Under the pieces are notes generated by a model. That model had not been told where the DNA came from. It did not search any database and saw only the letters and a list, made by a program, of their open reading frames with translations. Shown here in pieces: positions 34,305 to 43,993 of a stretch of 64,000 nt of DNA (position 1 is its first letter; each line of letters begins with the position of its first letter). A program made the translations under genes and the position numbers. Source of the stretch: Raffaelea ambrosiae (Eukaryota > Ascomycota > Sordariomycetes > Ophiostomatales > Ophiostomataceae); contig PCDI01000002.1 in the NCBI GenBank assembly GCA_002778195.1, forward strand, positions 1,181,550 through 1,245,549, in the 5' to 3' direction.

Positions 34305-34662
34305 TTCGTATACTTTGTTTGTATTTTGTCGTATTTTTTGGGGCTTTAATCTCTGTTCTCTCCGAGAGGCATTGGAAGCTTCACGTAGGAGCCATGACGA
34401 TGCGTCAAATAACACAATGTGTCGTCCGTTATTATCCCTGCTAATCGATTCAGAAGACTGCAGTTTTTTTGTTCCCTGGGTGGATTTATCTTTCCTTCCC
34501 CCAAAGCTCTCTTCTCTTGACACCCCATGATGCTCAATGCCCGATATTTCCCAAATCACGACTGCTGTTGACTGTGCAACTGCTGTCCTGAATTCCACAA
34601 TGTCCACAATGTCCACAATGTCCAAGCCCAGAAAGTGTGCTGCCCATCGAGCTGGCGAGCAT
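34305..34662. other. Convergent intergenic spacer
   Basis: Between the tyrosinase and the small membrane-protein gene. Includes a CACAATGTC triplicate repeat at about 34597-34625. No gene. Confidence 0.55.
34597..34625. repeat. CACAATGTC tandem repeat
   Basis: Three copies of a 9-base unit, close to the 3' end of the minus-strand membrane-protein gene. Confidence 0.7.
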
Positions 34663-35055
34663 CTAGTAGAGCGAAGAGGAGGCGGAATGCACAGACTTGA
34701 GACTAAACTCGACATCTTCGTACAAGGGCGGCATGTCGGATGCAGAGAGGATGGAGTCTTCAAAATTGCAGTTTTCTTCAAGATCGGCCTGCTGGGCTGG
34801 CTGCGAGAAGATGTGAGCGGCACACCATTTGACCACAGTCTGGATTTGCTGGATGGCGTTCCAGCCAGCGGCGACGGTGAACAGGATGGGCGCAAAGACG
34901 ACGGGCAGCATCCAGACAATTGGGCCCAGGTACTTCAGTCGGCCACCCTCGCAGAAGATCGCCGGCATCCATTCGTCAGCAGGCGGGTTGACGAGAAGCC
35001 CCATAATGAAGAAGACGACGTAGACACAGAGAAGCACGATAACGGCAATCTCCAT
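34663..35055 (-). CDS. Hypothetical small membrane protein
   Basis: Single exon, 130 aa, not recognised. Two clear membrane segments: MEIAVIVLLCVYVVFFIMGL (residues 1-20) and YLGPIVWMLPVVFAPILFTV (about 42-62). Between them is a short loop with NPPADEWMPAIFCEGG; after them an acidic, Ser-rich tail (EENCNFEDSILSASDMPPLY). The hydrophobic N-terminus, intact frame and residue composition support a real gene. Could be a small ER or plasma-membrane protein. Confidence 0.6.
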   Translation of the reverse strand: MEIAVIVLLCVYVVFFIMGLLVNPPADEWMPAIFCEGGRLKYLGPIVWMLPVVFAPILFTVAAGWNAIQQIQTVVKWCAAHIFSQPAQQADLEENCNFEDSILSASDMPPLYEDVEFSLKSVHSASSSLY

Positions 35056-35410
35056 GGTGAAAGAGGGGGGCCGATTGGCTGTGTCTCGTAAGGGAGGGGA
35101 GTTGGTTCAGTTGGTTGAACATGAGGCAAAGTGGTTCTGGGGGGAAAAGCACACAACACGCGTACTTCACTGTAGTTGTGTACTGTCATCGGTGGAGCTC
35201 GATCCAGAGACGAGTTACCCAAGTGGGAAGGAACGTCTAGCTACCAGCAGCGAGGAAAGAACAACCACACATGTGACAAACAAGTTGCCCAAGAGGGAAA
35301 GAGCGACCGCCTGTTTGATAAGCAAGTATTGTTTATTCACTGTCCTATGAAAACAAACATCGCCGTTGCCATAGCAAAACAAAGCCGACCACAGTACAAA
35401 CCAGCTATTT
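35056..35410. other. Intergenic spacer
   Basis: 5' flank of the small membrane-protein gene and 3' flank of the oxidoreductase. No gene seen. Confidence 0.55.
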
Positions 35411-36568
35411 TCACTTGAATTCTACAATCAGCTTTTCTTCAGAGACCTGGTGAGCGGCCAGCAGGCCGAGTCCGTCCAGGATGCCCTCGAAGGTGTGCCC
35501 AATAACACGAATGGGATGGGTCTGCAGGGCACCCCGACTGAGCAGACGGTGGTAGACAGAAACGCATCTGGTGGTCAGCTTCGTCATTCCAGGGTCGGCC
35601 GGCTTTCCTCCATGCTCAGCCGGCAGCGGGATGCCTTCACCGAATGCTTCCTGAGCCAAAATGAACTGAGCCGTCACATTGTCTCTCATCGTCCACGCAT
35701 CCAGGGAAGCAATGTGGCCGCCTGCAGGTCCGAAAGCCTCTTCACAAATGCTGACGGCATCTTTGTTCGTGACGCAAGTGGTGGCATATTGGAGCTTGCC
35801 GTTTGTATGCTCTAGTGTTGGGCATGTTGTAATCAAAGACCGCGGCGGCGCCGTGCGCTTGGGCTAGATCAAAGTTGCGAGGTGAGCAGAGACCAATAGG
35901 CTCATACCCGGCGCTGTTTTTTGGCGAGCAATGGACCTGTGTCAGCATAAGAAAAGACGAGAAGCGCAGGCAGACCAGACTGAAACTTACAGCTTGAGAA
36001 TCTGGGTGAAGAGGGTGCTACTGGCCGTGCTTGCGCCGTAGACGAGAACAGACTCCAGGGGAGTTGCCACGGGCGAGGCAAAAGGGATGGCCAGCTTCTG
36101 GTCGATATGGATTCTCAGATAGTGCAGAATAACGGTAGAGGTTGTGAAGCCCGTCATGAACGTTGCCGCATAGGACAGGGGCAGACTATCGGGCTTTTTG
36201 ACAACAAGCGCAGCCGGTGCCACGAGGTACTCTGTGAAGGCACCAATGAACGGGTCGACCGGGTTGCTGCCGTGGACGCGTCCGAAGACAATGTCTCCCA
36301 CCCGGAGGTCGGGGGGAGACGAGACCGCATCGTCGGCCATGGCCAAGATTTCGCCCACAAAGTCAATGCCAACAACAGCGCCGAGAACGGGAAAGAAAGA
36401 GACCATGCGGTAGTCGGTTGGATTCAAAGCCCCAGCCTTGTTGCGGATCAAGACGTGGCCTGGCTTCAACGGCGGAACACTTGCTTCGAGAGACAAGGTG
36501 GGCGTGCCCGCCGGGACCTGCACAATGACTTTCTGGGTTGCCGGGACGGTCACTGTCTTCGAAGGCAT
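35411..36568 (-). pseudogene. MDR-superfamily (zinc-independent) oxidoreductase with an internal frameshift
   Basis: Complement of 35411-35913 and 35991-36568. The intron (GTAAGT...AAAACAG) joins QILKL to AGYEPIGLCSPRNFDLAQ in frame. The N-terminal GroES-like domain (PPLKPGHVLIRNKAGALNPT; VVGIDFVGEIL; VGDIVFGRVHG) and the cofactor domain (VLVYGASTASSTLFTQILKL) match the fungal trans-enoyl-reductase/quinone-oxidoreductase group. After AAVFDYNMPNTRAY the frame changes: the rest (TNGKLQYATTCVTNKDAVSI and on to the stop) lies in another frame, with the change inside about 35798-35816. No plausible intron accounts for it. The rest of the frame is intact, so this is either a recent pseudogene or a sequence error. 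No PKS is nearby, so a link to polyketide synthesis is not supported. Confidence 0.7.
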
Positions 36569-37266
36569 GATGGCCGTAGACTGGGGGCGATGACGATGAT
36601 GTGTTGCTGCGTGATGAGACGGGACGAGACTCAGAGGAAGTGCTTGTTGGTGCAGAAGAGAGGAGTGTTGAAGTGTTTGACAAGGGAATGCGTTGAGAAG
36701 ATGCTGATTGCTTGGTGCTGAAATAACTGGCTTGCTCAGATGCTATCTACGGACCAGGGACGTCCATTTCATACCTGCTGGCCCGACTGTTTCGTGGCAG
36801 CACAGAAGCATCAGTTTATTCACGAGAACAGGCCATGTGAAGCGAATGCGACGAGGAGGGCGAGAAACATTACGACGGCAGTGGCATTTACAGACATGCC
36901 GTTCGAGAATGGCGCGGCTTGCCAGATAAGATGTCGTGAATTCGGATACGGAGTCGGCCATCGGCGGCCTCGCGATGTGCCGCGTGCCGAAATGGGGCGC
37001 TGGATGCCAGGGGAGGAAATGCATGTTTCGCCGGCGGACTCGGGTAGATTCATGGCAGCCCCATACGCTCGGCGAGGCTATGGGTCTTACGAGGACTATG
37101 TAAGTGGTCAGGCACAACGACTTACATGCTAGCTGCAATCCACTTCCGCCACTACTTAAAGCTCGGCGATTTAAGAAGGCAGTGCTGGCTGCAGCCACCG
37201 CATTTGCAATCTACGCGCGTGTTACATTGGCACTTAACCCAAGATCACCCTATCCAGCTCTTCCAA
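36569..37266. other. Divergent intergenic region
   Basis: Shared 5' region of the oxidoreductase (minus) and the NAPE-PLD-like gene (plus). Short frames only. Confidence 0.55.
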
Positions 37267-38496
37267 ATGCATTCCTCCAGCTCCAAATCTGCCGCCGCGG
37301 CTGCGTCGGTGCCATCGACACCATCGTCATCGCCACACATCACCGTTGCGCCGTGTCCCAGAGACGGCACACGCAAGCCAACACCCGACCACTGGGTAGG
37401 AAACCCGCCCACGCGCTTCAAAAATCCGTGGCCGTCTTTCCGAGCGCAGCATTCTATGTTAGATGCCCTGCATGTTCGCTTTGGCTCTGAGCGGAAGTTT
37501 GTGCCGGTGCCGAAAGACCGCAAGGGCCTCGTGGCCATCAAGACCCCGGACTGGGGCGCCGGAAAGCGTGGAATCAAAGCCACATGGATCGGCCACTCGA
37601 CGTTTCTCATCGAGGCGCCCGCGTCCGCAAATCCGGCGCGCGGCGTTCGTCTGTTCTTTGATCCGGTCTTCTGTGACCGCATGGGACCGTACAGCGCCGT
37701 CGGCCCCAAACGTTTCTCGCCGCCACCATGCCGGCTCGAGGACGTGCCCCAAGTAGATGCTGTCTGTATCAGCCACAACCACTACGACCACCTGGATGCA
37801 GCCGCCATCAGGAGTCTCTACTTTGACAAGCGCCGCACCATTCCCCTGCATCTCTTCTGCGGACTGGGCACGGGGAAGTGGCTTGTCTCCTGCGGCATCC
37901 AGGAGCAGCACATCACCGAGATGGACTGGTGGGACGAGGTCGACGTGGCCGTTTCCGAGATCGGCTCTGTCAAGCTTGTCTGCACTCCCAGTCAGCATAC
38001 AAGCCGACGCGGCGCGTGGGATGAGTGCCAGATGCTGTGGTGTTCCTTTGTCGTCCGCACACCCGGAGGCGCCGATTTGGCACCACAGGCCATTTACTTT
38101 GCCGGGGACACTGGCTACCGGTCTGTGACGGAAGACGACGTGGCAGCCGGCAAGGATGAGGCAGGTCTGCCGCGTTGCCCGGCCTTTGCAGAGATCGGCG
38201 AGAAGTACGGCCCTTTTGACCTTGCACTGCTCCCCATCGGCTGCTACACGCCACGCACCTTCATGTCGGCTGTCCACAGCTCGCCAGAGGACTCGATCGA
38301 AATCCACGTGGACATCAGGAGCAAGAAGAGCGTGGGTATGCACTACGGCACAGTTAGGGGTGGGCTCAGTGCACAGTACGAAGACGTCCTAGAGCCACCG
38401 GCCAGGTGGAAAGCGGCTTGTGAGTCTCGCGGACTCGAATGGGGCGACGACGTCCTGTTGTGTGCTATCGGAGAGACTGTCGTCGCAGACAGCTGA
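37267..38496 (+). CDS. NAPE-PLD-type metallo-beta-lactamase-fold phosphodiesterase (FMP30-like)
   Basis: Single exon. I choose ATG 37267 (409 aa), because the 47 extra upstream codons look like 5' UTR. The N-terminus is Ser/Ala-rich (MHSSSSKSAAAAASVPSTPS), perhaps a mitochondrial presequence as in yeast Fmp30. The catalytic domain shows WIGHSTFLIEA, the zinc motif HNHYDHLD (HxHxDH), CTPSQHTSRRG, YFAGDTGY and the C-terminal MHYGTVRGG. These are the signatures of N-acyl-phosphatidylethanolamine-hydrolysing phospholipase D, which releases N-acylethanolamines and phosphatidic acid. Length is normal. No introns. Confidence 0.9.
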   Translation: MHSSSSKSAAAAASVPSTPSSSPHITVAPCPRDGTRKPTPDHWVGNPPTRFKNPWPSFRAQHSMLDALHVRFGSERKFVPVPKDRKGLVAIKTPDWGAGKRGIKATWIGHSTFLIEAPASANPARGVRLFFDPVFCDRMGPYSAVGPKRFSPPPCRLEDVPQVDAVCISHNHYDHLDAAAIRSLYFDKRRTIPLHLFCGLGTGKWLVSCGIQEQHITEMDWWDEVDVAVSEIGSVKLVCTPSQHTSRRGAWDECQMLWCSFVVRTPGGADLAPQAIYFAGDTGYRSVTEDDVAAGKDEAGLPRCPAFAEIGEKYGPFDLALLPIGCYTPRTFMSAVHSSPEDSIEIHVDIRSKKSVGMHYGTVRGGLSAQYEDVLEPPARWKAACESRGLEWGDDVLLCAIGETVVADS

Positions 38497-39308
38497 AATG
38501 GGGGATTCAAACGGCGAATATGATGTTCGAGCGGTATTGTTGAATACTTGCAGCGCAAGTAGTAACTGTACCATGTATCAAATCACCACGCACTGCCGTG
38601 CACATTGAAACATACTTCTCCTCAATGATGCAAAGATGCTCTGGGGCCAGAAACCCTTGCCACGTGCGCCATCCTCCTCGGGATAAACTTTCTTTGTCAA
38701 AGTCTTGGCTTTTGCCAAGCCGGCAGCCGATATTGGTTCTGCGGGACTGGCACCTTGACCAATTGCTCATATTCTCCCGCGTGGCCGTCTTTTCCGAGAG
38801 CTTCGTTGAACCTCCGACCTGGCAGGTACAGTAACTAGCACACATATGCACACATATGCCTCTTGCCAGTCGTGAGGTAAACGTTCCAAGCATCGTTGCA
38901 TTTCCGGGTAATTCTCTTGGCCAAATGTTGCATCCGAGATGGTTTGCGTGCTCGGTTGGGGAGACTGTTAGGCCAGTAACATGCCATATGCAAGACCATT
39001 GGTTCTTCGTGTCTTCCAGGCAACGCGTTCAAGGAGTGTTGCACTTATAAGCTCTCCGAGATACGACCAGAGTTAATGTCTTCGGATGAAGGGCAGTAGG
39101 ATATCAATCAGAGACCCACCACGCCATCAGAAAGAGCCACTGCTCGGTGCTGGATGGAGATGACCACCATTGCCGATTTTCCCGGAGAAGTGTATAAAAC
39201 ACGGCGCCATTCTCGAACAGGATGGTCGATCCATGCTTCACAGACTGGCCTCTGCACCGACCAAATCAGACACTCTTCTCAAAATATCTCGTATTATCAA
39301 CTCTCAAC
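38497..39308. other. Intergenic region
   Basis: No supported gene. The last 120 bases form the promoter of the Ser/Thr-rich protein, with a TATAAA at 39193-39198. Confidence 0.6.
39193..39198 (+). promoter_or_regulatory. TATA box of the Ser/Thr-rich secreted protein gene
   Basis: TATAAA in GTGTATAAAACACGG, 111 bases upstream of ATG 39309. Confidence 0.6.
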
Positions 39309-40129
39309 ATGAAGTGGCTTGTTCTCCTCGTCGCCGGCCTGGCTGCTGCTGCTCCTGCTGTAGAGCGCCGCGCTGATATGTCTTCATCTAAGGCTGTCAC
39401 AAGTATGTATTTTTCCTATTGAAGGCTCTGGAGAGATGTGTCGGGGAGATGTGTTTCTAATGGCACTTGCAGCTTCACCTGGTACTAAGCATACCGCGAC
39501 ATCGGTCTCGACAACCTCGAAAGCCGCCACCCCGGTCAAGAGCTGGACAAGCTCCGTTTCCACGACATGTAAGGCTGCCATCCATTTCAACTGCGGAAAT
39601 AATTAGGCTGGCTAACACTCTACTTTGCCTGGAAGCCTCGGCCAAAGCTGCTCCGGCTCCAGCTCCGGCTCCGACTACCAGCTCAGTTGCTGCCAGGCCC
39701 ACAACATCTGCTGCGTCCAGCAGCAGCAGCAGCAAGGAATCTGCCGCACCGGTACACTCTTCGTCATCGTCCCGCAAAGCAGCCTCTCCAGCTCCGACGT
39801 CTTCGTCCAAGGCTACTGAGCCCGCGGCCCCATCGAGCAAGGCCACCACGTCTACTCACGCCCCCTCAGCAAGCCGTTCTACAGCTGTTAAGCCGAGTCC
39901 CATCAGCAGTAAAGCTTCTGCGCTCACGCCTTCCTTATCTTCAAGCAAGGCGGCAGCGCCAAGGCCGACTTCCATCAGCAGCAGCAGCGGCAGCAGCAGC
40001 AAAGCCTCCCCCACCACCACCAGCAAAGCCGCAACGCATTTTCCGACGAGCACACCGAGCAAGGCTGCCACTACTTCGAAGACCGGTCCCACTACGCCTA
40101 CAAAAAGTGCTGCCCCGAAATCAAACTGA
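39309..40129 (+). CDS. Ser/Thr/Ala-rich secreted protein
   Basis: Exons 39309-39402, 39473-39568 and 39636-40129 (227 aa); every join keeps the same Ser/Thr-rich composition. Signal peptide MKWLVLLVAGLAAAAPA is followed by VERR, a possible KEX2-type dibasic cleavage site. The mature protein is almost entirely Ser, Thr, Ala, Pro and Lys, with imperfect SSSKA, TTSKAAT and APAPAPAP repeats, so it should be heavily O-glycosylated. No cysteine, no enzyme domain and no hydrophobic GPI tail (it ends KSAAPKSN). Low-complexity poly-Ser/AGC repeats could vary in length between strains. Likely an extracellular or wall-associated mucin-like protein; function unknown. Confidence 0.75.
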
Positions 40130-40578
40130 TGGTCAGCCTCAATGTTTTCAGAAAACGTCGTGCCGGATGTGTCGTGCTTTCTTCGGTGGCTTCCACATTA
40201 TCCCATTTCTCACCAGACATAAGTTTTAGCTTCCTGGACCGCTTCTATTGTCTTCTACTATAGTATCTTCTACCAAGGATCGGAGATCTTATTTTTCAGA
40301 CCAAATGCAATTATCTATGAAATTCAATCATGAAACGATACAAAATTGAGCAAAGCCAAAGCGGGTTGATGGAGCCCATAAATTCCACCCGCAAAACCTG
40401 GCCCACGTGCCCTGATAGTAAAAGATTGCCCGTAAATGTGAAAGCAATGCACCTCCCTCTGAGATGCTGCACCTGTGCGCCTTGTATGCATTTTATTATT
40501 GCGGTTGTTGCTGTTGCTGTCGCCTTGTTTTGTTGCTATTTTGTACACTTTGGCAGGTAGCCGAGAACCAGAGCAACC
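40130..40578. other. Convergent spacer between two secreted-protein genes
   Basis: Contains only 3' flanks of the two secreted-protein genes. No gene. Confidence 0.6.
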
Positions 40579-41167
40579 TTAATTGGTAATGGTGACGTTG
40601 GCGGAGAGAACGTTGAAACTGGTTTCTCCCGATGCCTAGATGAAAAAAAATTGGATGTCAATGTCAAGATGTACCGAGACGAGCGAACTCGTATGTATGA
40701 TGGCATGCACAACTTACCCCCATGACTGTTGGGATGCTGGCCACCAAGGTGTAGTCACCCGCGGTAACGCTGCTGGGGATGGGGACCTCCAGGGTGAAGT
40801 TGCCGGAGTTGGGAACGCCCGAGGCACCACTGCGATAAAGTTGTCAGCATGGTCGTCCAGCCTGGTTCCCCCAAGTCCAGAAACCATTACGCAAAATAAG
40901 AAAGACGCACAGGAGTTCGGTGTATCCCAGATACGTGCCAACACATTGGTCACAGTCTTGCACCAAAGACGGGTCCGCCAGGCCCCAGATCACACCATAG
41001 TCGAGGTTGTTCTGGATGTAGATCTCAGTGTTGAGCGTCACGTCGATGTTGGTGCCGTTCGAAGCAGTGGCATCGGTATACATGGCGGTGATGTAAGCTG
41101 CGGCCGTCTGGGAGAGGCCGAGAACAGCTGCCAGGCCGGCAACGGAGAGAGACTTGATCGAAGGCAT
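40579..41167 (-). CDS. NIS1-like small secreted protein
   Basis: Complement of 40579-40635, 40718-40829 and 40911-41167 (141 aa). Signal peptide MPSIKSLSVAGLAAVLGLSQ ends near TAAA|Y. The mature part is Ile/Val/Thr-rich with a predicted beta-sandwich pattern (ITAMYTDATASNGTNIDVTL, NTEIYIQNNLDYGVIWGLAD, VTAGDYTLVASIPTVMG, FNVLSANVTITN). The segment with TExYIQN followed by a hydrophobic WGL fits the NIS1 family of fungal secreted proteins; in some plant pathogens these interfere with receptor-associated kinases. Two cysteines (QDCDQC) are present. I recognise the family by pattern only, with no alignment, so the call is moderate. A TATA-like TATATATA lies about 170 bases upstream, consistent with strong induction. 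Confidence 0.68.
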
Positions 41168-42032
41168 GTTTACAAGGAAGGGGAAGAACTGAATCGGCTG
41201 GCTGCGTCGGCGAGAAATGTGGTTCTCAGATGGAATGCAGAGAAGCAGGGAAGGCGAGTGGTGATGAGACGAGGATGAGAATGCAGATGAAGATGGCGAT
41301 GAACATACAGCCTGCAAGAGAGAACGCAGGCTTATATATATACAAAACAGGGTGGTGTCTTCTCTTCACCTGGTATTCGGTAGCAACAATGCACACCGTA
41401 GAGACACCGCCACTGCAGACAGCCCATTTTGCCCATTCTGGGGTTTGGTTTCGGGAATATCTTTCGGGCACTGCACGGCATGCCCAGGAACCTGGTCTAC
41501 GGCTGGACAGGTTTGCCAGTAAGGTTGTTAGTGAATGTTCTATTGTTAGGCAATAGTGGGGATTCTGGCCTACTTATGTGCTGACAAAGAGGGGCTGAGA
41601 GCCAACTCCGAACTCTAGCCGCTCCGCTGATCGAGGCCAATAAACGGCTGATGAAGTCCGAACGTGACCTGGGAGGCTGAGCAGACGTAGTCTGGTTGCT
41701 AACTCGACGGAGGCAGACTCTGGTGAGCCCATGAACAAGGATTCAGACCATGGCAGGCCGAGCTACGAGCAGTATTTCTTCACTGAAGTCCACCAGCACG
41801 ACGAGGAAGAAGATGTCACGTGCGACCATTCGCTCCCTTGGACCATTCCTTGTGGGCTCGGCTGCCACGTATTCCGGGCTCTGCTGTCCCTTGAGCTGGG
41901 TTGCCAGTCTATGACGAGAGCACACGCCCATCCTTGCAGCAGGCACACATCCCTGCAGTAGTGAAGTGTAGCGTGTTTTATCGAACTACCATGTAGCAGG
42001 TGACTAATAGGTACAGCTGTACAATGAACTCG
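41168..42032. other. Intergenic region
   Basis: Promoter of the NIS1-like gene and 3' flank of the carboxypeptidase. No gene supported. Confidence 0.55.
41332..41345 (-). promoter_or_regulatory. TATA-like element upstream of the NIS1-like gene
   Basis: TATATATAAG on the minus strand, about 170 bases before ATG 41167. Position suits a core promoter with a long 5' UTR. Confidence 0.45.
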
Positions 42033-43993
42033 CTAGACCCCCCCTGGCTGCTCCACATCCCTCCGCTTGCGCCTCCGGCAGGGGCTCCGGTTGGAATAGC
42101 CTTGCGGGGCCGTCCCCGAGCCCAGCGGCTGCGTGGACTGGGCCACGCCGGCGTCGGTCGAGAACGGCTCGGTGCTGCTGAGCGAGTCCACGCGGCCCAG
42201 CATGAACTCCATCTGCCGGAACGCGGCGCTGGGCGCGTACTGGGGGATCATGTGACCAGAGAGGTCCACGCCCACATATGTCAGCCCGCGCTCCGTGATC
42301 ACGGTGCCAAACACGCCCGCGCCGGCCAGCGTGGCGTCCGCCCCCTCGTGGTGGTACGGCACGTAGAAGGGCTTGCTTGGCCGGTGCTGGAATCCCAGCT
42401 GGCCGCCCCAGGTCATGTTCTGCAGCGCCAGCAGCGTGCCGTTGGCCAGGAGCACCATGTCCAGGGCGCCGTGGCCGATGATCACGTTCTGGGTGCGGTC
42501 TACCACGCCGGCCAGGACCGTGTTCGCCGACGGCGGCGACGTGTCTGTGTCGTTGACAAACACGGGCCCGGAGCACTCGGCCCAGGAAAAGTCCACGGGC
42601 GCATTGATGGCCTTCTTGACGTCGGCGCGGTCAAAGTAGATGGACCCGCCCTCCGGGACGTAGTCGGAGCTGCCGGGGAAGCCCAGCACGTCCCACAGCA
42701 GCGGACACGTGGTGGCAACCTGGTAGATGTCGAAGCAGGGATTGAGCTCCAGGGCCGCGTAGAACACCTGGTTGAAGAGGCTGCCGCAGCCCGGGAGGAA
42801 GTCGCCCGTGGCCGGGTCCATGCCGGGGAGCGTGTCGGGCAGATGGCCCGGCGGCGGATACGTCAGGTACTTCTCGCGCAGATGGGCGTAGCCACACCTC
42901 TTGTCCGCCTCGTGGATCATTGCGTTGAACGAGTCGTTGAACGGGAACAGGTTGTGGTGGTAGTCGACAAAGGGGACGATGGTCATGACGTCCTGCAAGG
43001 GATCGGTGGCGATCGACGGGTCGTAGATGAGCATGCCCTTGACGTTGAAGTACGTCGGGTCGTTGGCGTCCAGCATGGCACTGGCAATGTACGGGCAGTA
43101 CATGCCTCTGTGTCGAGTCAGAGAACCGAAGAAGCAACGGAACAGGAAAGAAAACAGAAAAATAGAAATAGAAAAAAGAAGAAAAAAAAAAACATACGCG
43201 TAGGACTCGCCGGCTATGTACACCTTGTAGCCCTGCATGGAGAATGTCTCGACAAAGTTTTTGAAGAAGCCCATAAACTGCCGGGCCACGTCCTCCTCGT
43301 TCGTGGCCGTGGGGGTGCCTGTCGAGAAGCCTGTGCCGATGGGCTGCTCAACCCAGACCATGTTGGTCAGATGATGCCATCCCCATGGATTCGGCACCGG
43401 CTTGAGTGTGCCGTACTGCCACAGGAAGGGGCCATTCTCCTGCAGGAAGCCCTCCAGAGAGGAGCAGCCGGGCTGTGGGCAGTTAGCAAAGGGCAGAACA
43501 GCAGAACAGCCAAAACCTAGAACAGCATACTCCACCGTTCAACCAGATGACAATCTCATCCGAAGCAGCCTTGTTGGGCGAGGCCTGGAACCAAAAGTAA
43601 AGCTTGTCCGGGCCGTCGAGATCGTCCGTGATAGACATCAGCCCGGCATATGCCTCGCCGATATCAAAGTCCACGTCGGGTATGTCTGTGCCATTGACTG
43701 CATATTCTGTTTCACGGAGTGGGCTGCGTTAGCTGTCTGTGTTCTGTTCGTCCTCCCTCTTCCGACGAGCTAGAATCTCTCTGACTTGTCGTGTTGGCGC
43801 TCTCGAAGCGCTTGGCGAGTGGGCCATCCCGGGCCCAATGGTCGTGGGGAACACCCCGGGCGCCGACATGAGAGATCTGAGACAGACTGTCCCGGATTTT
43901 GAAGCCCGCATGGGCGAGACTCCGCCGTGCAGACACGCCTGAAGCGGTCAATGAGACGGCAGCAGCCAGGAGGGACAGGACAGTCGACCGCAT
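42033..43993 (-). CDS. Serine carboxypeptidase S1-like (peptidase family S10), secreted
   Basis: Complement of 42033-43107, 43198-43472, 43531-43706 and 43786-43993 (577 aa). Signal peptide MRSTVLSLLAAAVSLTASGV, then a propeptide-like region. Joins restore the family signatures: IVIWLNGG-PGCSSLEGFLQ, and GESYA-GMYCPYIAS with nucleophile S218. The catalytic aspartate lies in IIGHGALDMVLL and the histidine in SGHMIPQYAP. Multiple N-glycosylation sites (NDT, NGT, NMT) are present. These enzymes remove C-terminal residues from peptides outside the cell or in the vacuole at acid pH. A basic C-terminal extension (CRRRKRRDVEQPGGV) is unusual. The exon 1 donor GTCAGA is non-optimal but keeps the frame (NTT-K-YAVNGTDIPD). 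Confidence 0.93.

Noticed and set aside
33699..34919. 406-codon minus-strand frame
   Set aside because: Antisense to tyrosinase exon 5 and its 3' flank; no domain.
35411..36568. Trans-acting enoyl reductase of a polyketide pathway
   Set aside because: The fold fits, but no polyketide synthase is in the window and the gene carries a frameshift.
42000..43520. 506-codon plus-strand frame
   Set aside because: Shadow of the S10 carboxypeptidase on the other strand, crossing its introns; composition is Arg/Gly/Val-rich and non-homologous.
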